Source: Ilyonectria destructans (Eukaryota; Ascomycota; Sordariomycetes; Hypocreales; Nectriaceae). Taken from it: 64,000 nt of DNA. This document shows, in pieces, positions 34,170-44,860 of this stretch. The stretch lies in assembly GCA_020740775.1 (NCBI GenBank), contig JAHEWK010000001.1:3782001-3846000 (forward strand). Reading direction: 5' to 3'. How positions within the stretch are numbered: position 1 is the stretch's first letter; each line of letters opens with the position of its first letter. The translations under genes and the position numbers were made by a program. A model generated the notes under the pieces. It was not told the DNA's origin, did no database searches, and saw only the letters and a program-made list of their open reading frames with translations.

Positions 34170-35512
34170 ATGGCGTTGACGGTCAAGCAACTCAATGGCG
34201 ACATCTCGTTCCTGTTGAGCTTCGAGCCCATCGGCCAAGGCTCAGCACAACAATCCTTTCGAATTCTCTTGGACCCTTGGCTCCCGGCCCAGCATCCGCC
34301 TCAGACCAAGATCAGGACAAGATACCTACTCAAAGAAGTACCGCGAATTCGAAAAGGACTGTATCTGTCGGTTCGAGAGTTGCCCGAGCCAGACCTCGTC
34401 ATCATCAGCAGAGATAAGAGCGATCACTGTAACAAGGACACGCTCAAGGAACTGTCCCGGACCAACTCGAAATCCGTGATTCTGGCCGAACCAGCTGCGG
34501 CTAAGCTGATCCGCAGCTGGAACTTCTTTGAAAAGGACAAGGTCCTGTCGCTGGAGAGGTGGGAGGATCCTCGTATCACTGGAAGGGAGACGACAACCCG
34601 CGTCTCCGTCCCGCCTCAACACCTAGGAGGCGATCCCGGAGAGGTCACCATCTCCTTTATCACTCAGAAGAAGGACCGCTGGCGAGCCCATGCCGCCGTG
34701 GGCATCACCTACCGCCCGCCCCCCTTTCGCCCCTTGTCCTTTTATCGGTGACTCCCAGACCACCAGTCTTCAGGGTCGGTCCGAGTCTCCCCTCGCCGCC
34801 TCCCCTGTCCCCAATGATACTACACTTCAGATACAATTCCGAAGCCGCCATTCCCCCATTCCCGCCTCCTAATGTGCTTCACAAAAAGCGGCTATCCTAC
34901 GACCCGGTAATGGCTGACTCGGTGTCTCGATCTCTGTTCCTGCCGCCACCGCCGCCGGCGCCGCCGACTCCATCCCCTCCCGAGTCCCCACGCCTCTACC
35001 GGAATCGGTCCAACCGCTCCATCGCCTCCGTGACGCCGCACGCCCGCGACCGCTCCATCTCCATCATCTTCTCCCCACACGGCATCGCCTACCAGAGCCT
35101 CAAGCCATACGCCACCACCCACTTGGTCACTGAGGCCGCGTTGCCCCTGACGGCGCTGCTCCACTGCTTCGACGCCGTCGCCGGGCCCTGGTGGCTTCCC
35201 GGCTTTGCCAACTCCGGCTTGCCCAACGGCCAGAAGATCGCCACCGCCCTCGGCGCTAAGGCATGGGTCAGCGCTCACGACGCTGGGAGCGACACCCGTC
35301 AGGGGTGGGCGGGCCGGATGGCGAGCAGGATGGCGAGCACGCGTCGCTATCGCCAGAATGAGGTACGGCAGGAGCTCGACCAGGCTGCCTGGGATAGCGA
35401 CAAGAAAGCGCCGCACACGGAGATTATGGCTCTGGCTATAGCGGATGAAGGTGGCCTGACGAGTGAGGGTGTTTATGAGCCAGATGTGCTAAAAAAAAAA
35501 AGCCCAGAGTGA
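34170..35512 (+). CDS. Fungal metallo-beta-lactamase-fold protein (UlaG-like)
   Basis: The best model has two exons, 34170-34747 and 34831-35512, joined over an 83-bp intron (GTGACT..TTCAG), giving 419 residues. The intron is required because the N-terminal frame (from MALTVKQLNGDISFLL) and the C-terminal frame differ. The N-terminal half has FRILLDPWL, then LPEPDLVIISRDKSDHC in place of the HxHxDH motif, so only the DH pair of the metal site is kept. The C-terminal half has ISIIFSPHGIAY, ALLHCFD and WVSAHD, typical of the fold's second half. A Pro-rich linker (PPPPPAPPTPSPPESP) sits between them. The family is annotated as metal-dependent hydrolases, but substrate and activity are unknown. 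The exact splice sites are the least certain part. Confidence 0.7.
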
Positions 35513-36046
35513 CCTCCATGATTTTCTGAGGGAGGGTTGTTAGAGGTTGTAGTCGTAAAGAGAGGAGCATGGCGAATAGCTCCTCCTGTCTTGATATGTT
35601 TGCCGGTTTTCATATGTATGAGATATACTAGGTTCCTACGCAGAGGGCACAGGGTTGCGTAGGTAACCTCGAAGACTTTCATGATTACCAGTCATTGGTC
35701 TGGTTGGATATTCGCTAATGATGGTTTTATATATAACCACATCTACAGGCCCGTCATAAAAGAGAGAAGAAATACAGCTTTATTTATATGCTTTGTCGAA
35801 GTCAACTTCGCGTCTAAGTCAGGATCCACAGCCTCGACCTAGGGTATCATCCAGTTGTTCATTCATCTCGACCGCTCCATCTCATCCCTCATATCGACGA
35901 CAGTATGCTATGCAACCTGTACAGTTCCCCAAGATACATGCGGTCTCTTCCATGGCTTCTTGTAAGCCCGCCCTAGATTTTCCCCTTCCAATTGTACCTC
36001 CTTGGTTATAGCTTCCTCTACTTATTCTACCATTCCGAGGCGATAC
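35513..36046. other. Convergent 3' flanks
   Basis: Between the metallo-beta-lactamase-fold gene (+) and the penta-EF-hand gene (-). AT-rich, with TATATATAACC near 35730. No gene was seen. Confidence 0.5.
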
Positions 36047-37187
36047 CTACTTGAGCTGCTTGAGAATCTCGGTCAAAAAGTCCTCGAAACTCAGGGTGAT
36101 GTAGCCGTCACGGTCGTCGTCGTACTTCTTGAAGACATCGGTCATGCGCTTCAGGGAGATGCAGCTTTGGACAAAGAGGTCAAAGCTCATGACGCCCTCG
36201 TTGCGCTTATCGTAGGTGTGGAAGAGAAGCTCGGTAAATTGGGGGCTAAGGCGGTAGCGGAAAGCTACGAGGGCGTTGTTAAACTCGGGGAGTGAGATGT
36301 TGCCGCTGCGGTCAGCATCGAAGCGGTCGAAGAGGGTGCGCCAGGAGGCGAGAAAGGACCAGAGGCCGCAGAACTCCTCGAAGCCGATAGTGCCACTGCG
36401 ATCCGAGTCGAACATGCGAATCATCATACGGACGGTGTGAGGGTCGAAGGAAGTCCAGTCGCCGTTGACGAGGGCGGCAGAGAGCTCGCGCTCTGAAAGA
36501 TGACCGGTTCCTAAGAAATGGTCAATGAGGCTGAGCTTGAGAAGGTCGCTGGCTTCCCTGCGCAGAGCCAGGGAAGCGCATCATGATGGTCACGCACCAT
36601 CCTTATCTACAGCCCGGAAGAGAGGCAGAAGCGAGGCATCAGAGCCAGATGCATCCGGAGCGGGGGTGGGTGGCGGGCGCGAGGTCGCCGCCGGACGGTT
36701 ATAATTCGCCGGGGGTCTTCCGCCGCTTTGGACCGGCGGCGGCGACATGTGGCCGTAGCCATACGCCGGCTGGCCGGTGGAGGGAGAGCGGGCATCGCGG
36801 TGAGTGGGCGATGTCACTTGGTCGTATCGGGCCTGCTGCTGCTGCGGCGGCTGGTGGTACTGCTGTTGAGGTTGCTGCTGATATTGCTGCTGTGGTGGTG
36901 GTCGCTGTTGCGGCGGGGGTTGCGAGGGTGCCTGGCCAGGTCTCTGTACGCAAGAAGAGGGTTAATTTCTGGGGCATCTTGATGGTTCATTCCAGCGATC
37001 TTGGAAATACAGCACATACGTCGGGCTCAGCAAATCTGGAAAAGGCGCGCAGGTTAGCATTGCTGGTTGTGAAGCGTGACACCTATCGCAGAGCCGCACT
37101 GGCGGGCGCGAGCGCAGGCGCGGGGGAGAGAGGGGCAAAAAGCTACCTGGGCAGATCATCGTCGTTGGAGGGACGGTTGTACGCCAT
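36047..37187 (-). CDS. PEF1: Penta-EF-hand calcium-binding protein (PEF1/peflin/ALG-2 type)
   Basis: Four exons, 37187-37147, 37035-37020 (16 nt), 36943-36598 and 36510-36047, are joined over introns of 111, 76 and 87 bp, giving 288 residues. The 16-nt exon (RFAEPD) is needed to reach the frame of the Gln/Pro-rich N-terminus, which has PPPQQRPPPQQQYQQQPQQQ. The EF-hands start with DKDGTGHLSERE (completed by the last splice), then DSDRSGTIGFEE and DADRSGNISLPE, then DKRNEGVMSFD, which is degenerate, and DDDRDGYITLSFED. PEF proteins bind calcium and act in cell-surface budding, adhesion or vesicle traffic; yeast Pef1p is the likely counterpart. The gene is divergent from the ChaC gene, 1.6 kb away. 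Confidence 0.92.
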
Positions 37188-38763
37188 GATGGGTGAAGGC
37201 AAGGAGGACGGTAAGCTCCTTTTCCCGTGTTCGGCGCAGCAGAAGATTGATGGACGAGGGTTCGAGATCGGGAGAGACAAGGACGGTTTTTCTAGCAGTG
37301 AGGGTGCAGTAGGGGACGAGATGGGATGGGAATGGATGGGATAGGACTGGTCGGAGCGAGGAGCCAGAAACGCGCAAGGCAAGGACGAGTACAGCAGGGG
37401 AAGGGAATTGCGCGGGGCAGTGTTGGAGGGTACCTACAGGCCTAGCACAGGGCTCTGGGCAGTGTCAAGACCTGTGGCGTGTGGCGCATGCGTAGCGAAT
37501 CAGGCTTGGCTCGCTGGCCGCTGTTACGCAGCAGTCATCCCTCGTGTGACTTGGCCCTGGACCTATTCTCCGATTATAAAGCGGCGCTGCGCGGGTCCAA
37601 CCTCGCACCCGACCCTCGCATTACGTCGTCAGGCTCAACATCGTCAGGCTGAACCGGCTGCTGGGGTTTGGCTTGGCCTGGGCTTGGCCGGGCTTGGCCA
37701 GGTGTTGGCTTGATTAACTCGCCTCCAGCTGCAGCCCCAGAAACCAGAGGGAGAGTCTCCTGGGCTCTGTTGTTGGCAGGCCTCTCGGGCGCTTCAGCTC
37801 CCGTTCAGCACGGCCCGGGCATCCAGCCCTGTGAGGAGCCCTGTACTGCCGTACTATGCGGTGCAATGCGCGCCGTGACGCCCAGGGGCGCTTTGGGCTT
37901 AGAAGGAGGAGGCTTGTGACTTCAGACTATCACAACGTCAGACTTGGGGCTTGAAACTTGAGGCTGAAGGCGCCTCGCTCTTCGAATGCGAGCACCTCCC
38001 GGCACCACGGCACGGACTTCTCCAGTGCTGTGCATGGTTGTATCCGGTGTACAGCCTTCCAGCGATGGATCAATGCGCCCTGGAGCCTCCTGACGAGAGA
38101 CCCTGATGAGGTACACAATTGGTGGGGTAGCAGCTGGCACAGCAGATAGGGAAGGGACCCCGTGGATCCAGTACCCAGGGCTCCCAGGGGATCATGGAAT
38201 GGCTTACAGCGCCGACGTCACTGGAAGGGTCCGGTTCCACCTCCCAAGCCATCGCTAGCAGTGCAGCAGTGCCGCGATGCCGGAAAGCCATGGCGCTGTC
38301 CCGTCGCTTTGCTGCGGCGCTGCAGGTTCCCGTGAGGTCTCCTGCGAGCAACCAGCTGTCCAGCGAGCCTCGCCATTGGTCGCCCGTCCCGAGCACCTCA
38401 TCGCCCAGTGCTTCGAATCGACGGGACCGGTCGGCCAGCATCTTGCAGCCAACCCAAAGTCCCAAACTGCCCTCGTAATCCACAACCACCAAACGCCCAA
38501 AACCACCACCATCTCTTGAGTCTCCCTCCAGTACCTACGACATCTCGAGCCGGGTTGCTTATCAATCTTCCGCTGAAGGCCTACCTCCTTTCTCAGCGTT
38601 CGCGCCTTGATTCTCTGTAATTCGCCTTCGTTCATAGATTCGTCAGCAACCCTAGCTTGCTGTCTGATTATTCCCTCTTCTTTTCCCATCCCTCCTTTTC
38701 CCATCCCTCGCTCGCTCTCAATACGGAGGTGGTATTAACAATATCGTCAAGACTTCTTTCATC
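37188..38763. other. 1.6-kb divergent intergenic region
   Basis: Between the PEF gene (-) and ChaC gene (+). It contains GGCTTGG iterations at about 37664-37705 and a C/T-rich leader before 38764. No coding signal is supported. Confidence 0.5.
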
Positions 38764-39806
38764 ATGACGGTTGACGCCTCTCCCCCGGAGTTCTGGTTGT
38801 ACGGGTACGGGTATGTATAAAACACCGCTTCCTCTCATCAGTGCTAGAAAATTGCTCTCTTTGACTCACCCATCCCTCGTCTCTGTAACTCACTCACCGA
38901 TGGATTTTCGATACTCACCTGTTCCTTGTAACCTGTAGAAGCCTGATATGGAAGCCCCCGCCACACTTTGGTAACGCGAGCTCCCCACTACCAATCCCAT
39001 ACCACCATCGCTGACATCCCGGCCCTCCCCCAGACACGAGGATCCCCGGATACGTCACCGGTTATGTTCGTCGCTTTTGGCAGGTCTGGTCCCTCATTAC
39101 CACTTTACTTACCTTCCATCGCTGACTTGCTCTTGTTGTAGGCCAGGTATGAAGAAGAAAATTACTCCAGTTCCCAGTCTCGGACCAGAACGGGCCAGAT
39201 GAGCAATGGGAGATCCCAGCCGCTGATATCTCTCCCTTTGCTTCCAGTCAGGACCACCGCGGCACTCCAGAGGCGCCTGGTCGCGTCGTGACCCTCATCG
39301 AGAGATCCTACTGGGAGGAGTTGACAGACCACCACGATTCGCCGGAGCGGGTCTGGGGTGTGGCCTACCGCATTATCCCGGACAAGGTGGCCGAAGTCAA
39401 GGAGTACCTCGACATCCGCGAGATCAACGGTTACTCCATCCACTACGCGCCCTTCCAGCCCGCCGACGGCTCGAAACCCATCCGCACCCTCGTCTACATC
39501 GGGACCCCCGACAACGATCAATTCGTGGGCCCCCAGGATCCCCAGAAGCTCGCCGAGCACATCTTCCACAGCCAGGGCCCCAGCGGCCTCAACAAGGACT
39601 ATCTCCTCAATCTGGATGTTGCCCTTCAGGGCCTGGCTTCCGGTAGCAGCGATGTCCATATCAGCGATCTCGCCCGCCGCGTTAGGCAACTCGAGAGCAT
39701 CTGCGAAGACTCAGCCAAGGTCTTGAATCCAACTCCGTCGGATCACAAATTCAGGCAGGAGGCCAGTACCAAGGAGGCAGAAGAGATCGAAAGGGCAACT
39801 TCGTGA
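38764..39806 (+). CDS. ChaC-type gamma-glutamylcyclotransferase, with a predicted 5-nt exon
   Basis: Exons 38764-38810, 38939-38970, 39034-39083, 39142-39146 and 39248-39806 give 230 residues. The family splits glutathione into 5-oxoproline and Cys-Gly in the cytosol (Gcg1 in yeast). The product shows WLYGYGSLIWKPPPHF, VRRFWQASQDHRG, PGRVVTLIE and YLDIREINGY, with the probable catalytic Glu103. The fourth exon is just GCCAG and supplies the conserved Ala-Ser of WQAS-DHRG. Its flanking introns are 58 bp (GTCTGG..TGTAG) and 101 bp (GTATGA..TCCAG), each with a CTGAY branch-like site. A single intron 39084-39251 would also keep frame but would delete Ala-Ser-Gln. The C-terminus is charged. The enzyme call is secure; the microexon is a prediction. 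Confidence 0.9.
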
Positions 39807-40507
39807 CAGAGAGCACACACACAGACACACACAGACACACACGCACAGATACATGAGCATACACACGCACATGATTGAATGAAACAGATAATGAGGAAGA
39901 TGAAATGCTTGCAGCTCCCTCGTCCTTTGCACACCCCTCCATTCGACTCTTCCCTTCGTTGCTTTCATCGCGATCGTCAATCTTGTCCAGCCGTCGCCTC
40001 TGTTCGTATCCCTTAAGACAGATAGCATCGAGCAACTGCGCTCTCAACCTCGCACATCTACCCACCAAGCACTGGCCGCCAGTCTTCCACAACTGTAGTA
40101 AAGAGAAGAGGACAAGGGAATAAACGAGTGAATGAACGAACCAAGGAAACAGGGAATGAAGACACACGCAAAGGAGAAAAAGGAGGTCGCGATTCACATC
40201 CAAATGATTCAGTAAAACAAGCACAGAAGTCAGACTCGGCCGTGTTCCCTCCGCGGCAACCGCAACAAAACGTCGTTAATGGTTTTGGCTGCCTTCACCA
40301 CATTTCAACCGAAGTATCCGGGTATAATCTTGCATCAAACATGCTCACCGATGCTTGATCGTTCAGTCATACAAAGGATTCGCAAAGCCAGGTGCGGAAA
40401 TTCGTCGAGTCATCGATCCTCAGCGGTTCTCCTTTTCAATCCACCCACTCCCACCGACAGACTCGTCCAGTAATGGCGCATGCCACACTCGACCTCACCC
40501 TAGCCGA
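39807..40507. other. Convergent 3' flanks with a CA-rich tract
   Basis: Between the ChaC gene (+) and the RRM gene (-). A CACACA-rich stretch occupies roughly 39813-39873. No gene was seen. Confidence 0.5.
39813..39873. repeat. CA-rich simple sequence
   Basis: An interrupted ACACAC/AGACACAC tract directly follows the ChaC stop codon. Confidence 0.75.
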
Positions 40508-41398
40508 CTAGTATCCTCGACCGCCCTGGGGGGGCTGGTGCTGCTGAGGCGCAGGCGGTTGCTGGGAAGGGTCGGAGTATCCGCCGTACTGCTGGGGCGC
40601 AGCGTACCCTGAATCACTGTCAGATCGCGACATGGTTCAGACGTTGACATATTTGTGCTTACCTTGAGGGGGGGCTCCGTATCCGGGCTGCTGAGGGGGG
40701 TAACCGCGGCCGTACTGGGGAGCGTACATGTTGGGGGCAGGGACCTGGTAGCCGGGACCAGAGGGAGCACCATATTGCATGGGCGCGTTGTTGTACCCTC
40801 CTCGACCGCCACCATAGCCACCACCGCCTCCGCGGCCACCACCGAATCCGCCTCGGGGACCATTGTCAGAGGCCTTGTCAACCCGAATCGTTCGGCCGTC
40901 AAATCTATTTTGCGATTAGATTCAGGTTGGAAAGAGGAAGGAAACGACAGCCAGTTGGCTGGAAGAAAGAAGAGAGGGTGATCGTACTCGATGTTGTTCA
41001 TGGCGGCGATCGCCTTCTGAGCATCCTCATCCTGAGTGAATCGCACAAATCCAAAGCCACGGCTGCGACCAGTGTCGCGATCCTTGACAACGACCTTTAC
41101 ATGTCCAATGTTAGAAACAAGCTCATAGCGCAACAAGGGCAGGATTCAAGTGAGCGATGAGGAAGCCTCAACGGCCCAGGGGGGATCTCAGGCAAGGGCC
41201 AAGCAAAGCGCGGTATCACGTACAGCTTCCTCGACGGGGCCAAACTCCTCGAACTTCTGGCGCAGAGTGCCCTCCTCGGTGTGCCATGCCAGGCCACTGG
41301 GTTGGGTTAGCGATGATGGATGGTCGAGGGCCACACAAGGCGTGACTTGGTGCGACTGGTGTGACTGGTGGAACATACCCGATAAAAAGCTTCGACAT
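40508..41398 (-). CDS. Glycine-rich RNA-binding protein with one RRM
   Basis: Five exons, 41398-41379 (20 nt), 41296-41224, 41094-40988, 40904-40663 and 40608-40508, give 180 residues. Introns are 82, 129, 83 and 54 bp. One RRM covers about residues 2-78, with RNP2 KLFIGGLAW (split by intron 1) and RNP1 RGFGFVRF (43-50). A Gly-rich segment with RGG/YGG units follows, then a Pro/Gln/Tyr-rich low-complexity tail ([22 protein letters not shown]). This layout matches small cold-inducible glycine-rich RNA-binding proteins, which bind mRNA in the nucleus and cytoplasm and can join condensates. Introns in the RRM are also typical of this family's alternative splicing, but that is not shown here. Confidence 0.9.
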
Positions 41399-44300
41399 GA
41401 TGAAAGACGTGGGGTCTGAGCCTATTCAAATCTCAACTCAAGTTCTTTCAAGTGCGCAACGGTTGGCGGGGTAGAAGGCTCTGAAGATGAATGGGGAGAG
41501 GCCGAAGAAATGATGCAAGATGGAGAAAAGGTGCGCATGCTCCGAGCTGGAAAAGGGAAAAAGAGACGGGCCACTTGGGCGCCTCCCTCCCCCCGCGTGA
41601 GAGCGCTGAGCACTGAGCACTGTGGCATGGAGCCAGTAGACTCCGCCTCCTTATGAGACGCGGCGGCAGGGTGCGGACAATCGTCGCGGGGCACCGCATG
41701 TGAACGGAAGGGAGGACAACAGCGCGCGCGGCAAGACCAAAAAAACCTACCTAATTTTTTTTTTACCGTTTGAGCAAACGGGAGATGGTCAACCTCGAGA
41801 GAGATTGGACTTTTTTGCGCTAATTATCAAGTCAACGGGCTGGCGACGGGTGGTGGTTTTGCGATGCGAGCGGTGCGTTGGGTTGGGAGTCGCGAAAGAG
41901 GCGACGGTGGAAGTGCAGTGCAGGTGGGAACTCACGAAAGGCGAAAAGCGGGTGGGTTCAAGGGGGAGCGAAGATGAGATGAAGAAGATGCGAAAGGTCA
42001 AGCTGGCCTGCTGGAGCGGAGATGTGGCCGCGAGGTTATGTATGCAAGCTGCAGGTCGGGACAGCAGTAGGGTCACTACTCAGCAGGCAGGTTAGGTAGG
42101 TAGGCACGCAGGTAGTAGGTAGGTACGAATGTTGGAGTCCGGATGGGTACTGGTGCGTTCTGGAGGACTGGACTACTGGTGCCGGTGGTGCTGGCGTTGG
42201 ATCACTTGGATGACGATGCTGGCCAGGGGTGTCTCGTCGAGTTGGAGGAGTGGCGTCTCTGCGGCCGATGCGAGATATTTCGCTAATCAGGCGTTTGTTT
42301 GATGGGGCTAGCGGACGAGGCTGATGTCAGGCAGCACCTCTCTGATGGGCAGCAGCTCTCATTTCCGCCATAGTACCTTTTATAGCACCCGCGCGAGCGT
42401 GTTCCCGTCGATCCGCCGGTGGGCTCATTCGTGGAGGCAGTGCCAGAAGGACGGTCAACGACTGGAGACAGGCCGGGGGCCCATGATCGTTTCGAGCGCC
42501 CCCCATGTGGGCATTGGCAGGGGCGCGTCTCCAAACAAGCTTCAGACGGAAGAAGCAAGCAGGGGAGCACAGCAGCGCAGGGGAACACAGATGCGCTGTG
42601 GGCTGTGGGCTGTGGGCTGTGGCCCAGTTGTGGTTGTAGTACGTACCGACCTCTGGTGGCGCCCACACCAACCCGTCCAACTTGGCCGCCGCCCGCCCTG
42701 AGGGTCTGTGATGACGACCACTCACGCACTCGACGCACCGCATCCCCACAGCGAGCCAGGAAGCCAAGCACTACGGCTCAACTCAAATGGCACCGTGCCC
42801 CGACGTAGTGGCAAAGCCCCTAACAGAGCCAAGCGTATCTCCCCGAAGACGTTCCCTGTTCCCATCATACTGGGGCCTTGCCATTCGCTGCCCGCCACGC
42901 CCCTCAATCCTCCCATGGACCCTCAGCACCCTGGCCCCTGCTTCTGCGCGGCTTGGGTAGCTTAACGGAGGGCAACCCTTTCGACCATCCACCGCCGGCG
43001 CTGGCGTCTGGCGCCTGATTTCTGGCATCAAGCTCAGAACACCTCCTCACCACGATACCCACAACCCGGGACCTTGTTTCCCACACCAAGCCTCGGATTG
43101 AGCCGGTTCTTGGGCGCATCTTGCGACCTCGAGCTGCATCCTGGCCTCCACTGCCAGCATCCAACAGCCGCCGAAACGCCTGGACGGCTGGGCCCTCCAG
43201 GCGTGACAGCTTACGAACAGCTGCCCAACCTGCAGCCTGCAGCCTGCATGTCAGGGCGCCGTCTTGCTCCCCTACCCGCCCCCAGCACTTCTCTCACAAT
43301 GTCTGCCTGAGACGGGCAACCCCTCTCCAGGCGCTGTACCCGCCCCTCCTCACTGGTGGAGTCTGCGGTTCAGGGGCGGAAGTCAACCCCCAAGTTGCGA
43401 CATGGTACGCATTTAATAACGAGCATCTCATCTGTCTGATGTCGGGTTTGTTGCGGCGCGTGTAAAGGCCGAGGGGCCTGAGGTCTTAGAGCCTGAGGTC
43501 TTAGAGCCTGAGGTCTTAGAGCCTGAGGTCTTAGAGCCTGAGGTCTGAGGGCCTGATGCCTTAGTGCGGGGTTCGTTTGGAACAAGGTCAAGGATCATGA
43601 GCTATCGCCAGTCATGAACATAAACGGTAGGATTGTCAAAGTCTGGAAGCCGTGTCAAACTCCCCAAGTGCAGAGGTTTCATTCGCCGTTGAGTACCTCC
43701 TACGTATCATCTGTTTCTCAGGGGCAAAATTGGTATTTGGAGAGCTCCCGGGAAAGCGGGGGAGTGACAAGACGTGGTCTCTCACTTGGTCCCGCCTGGT
43801 ACGTACGAGACTGAAACATGCCTGTGCCAAGCCCAGGGCGGAACAACCAGAGGAAATGGCAACGCGTCACGACCGACAGAGCTTCTGCGACTCCGCATCG
43901 CATCGCAGCATCGCAAAAGGTCGGTTGCACAACGTTTGACGTGAATGCCAGGTCCGCATTGTCGTGCCAAGACAGGCCCTGCAGCGACATGCTAGATCAA
44001 GCAGTGATGCGATGCTACCTTACCAGATAGCCAAACACCGGTTCTAGCTATTCTCGTCGCTCTAGCATAAACGTAGTAACCCGTCTGGCTCAATTTGCGC
44101 CCCCTTCTACAAAGGAGCTCGCGCTGATGCACTCCTTACTCCTCCCTACATAGATAGTCGTGGATAGGCGACGCCAAGCCAGGCGGCCCCGCCTTGGTAG
44201 TTCACTCAAGGGACTCGGAGCTTTTCATTAATACGAACAGTCCGTGTCATGCAGGCATGCCCGCCCATGTCAGTGTCGTCTTTTTCATGCAAGTGGAGGT

Positions 44301-44860
44301 GGTCTGGTGCATGGGCAGTACGTACCAGTCCCCATTTCCGGCGGCATGGGTTTGTGACTTGACATTTAAAGTCATCCCGAAACTTGAGACTATCAACTCA
44401 CCGACCTCTTGCGAAACGCCGAGGAGCCATGCTAGTAGCAAAAATATACGACGCTTTCCAGAGATTGAAGAAAACATAGAGAACGAGGTCCGCTCGTTTG
44501 TCAGTGAATGGCGGCGTCTCCAGTAAATGATTCCCTAAAATAGAATACAGTGCGCAAGCTTCCTTAAAGGGAAGGAGCTTTGCGGGTTACCTCCCATTGT
44601 GCGCTGGGTTCTATCCAGTTGAACCATGAATAAGGCAGGTAGGGACTTGAGCATGCGAAACTTGTTCCTTCTCCTTGGAGAAGTTTTCGAGAAATAAGGC
44701 TGATAGGGAGAAGGAACGAGATGGATAATGAAGGACACCGGCTTCACCCAGTTGTCTGCGTCACTGGACTCTCACTTGGACAACTCGGTGTCCAGTTGCT
44801 AGCACCAGCCTGCCAACCTCGCTTCGTCACTTCTTTGGATCCTCTCTTCTTTTTGGTAGA
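41399..44860. other. 3.5-kb divergent intergenic region
   Basis: Between the RRM gene (-) and the gene at 44861 (+). It carries GTAGGTAG clusters (42091-42125), GCTGTGG iterations (about 42595-42622) and a 15-bp tandem repeat (43476-43565). Several ORFs overlap here, but none has a motif or splice-consistent extension. Confidence 0.5.
43476..43565. repeat. 15-bp tandem repeat, six units
   Basis: Four perfect copies of GCCTGAGGTCTTAGA are followed by two diverged copies. Because the unit is a multiple of three, the minus strand reads as an artificial A-L-R-P-Q repeat ORF. Confidence 0.92.

Noticed and set aside
43370..43591. Minus-strand ORF with ALRPQ repeats
   Set aside because: The repeat is a by-product of a 15-bp non-coding tandem repeat; there is no flanking coding signal.
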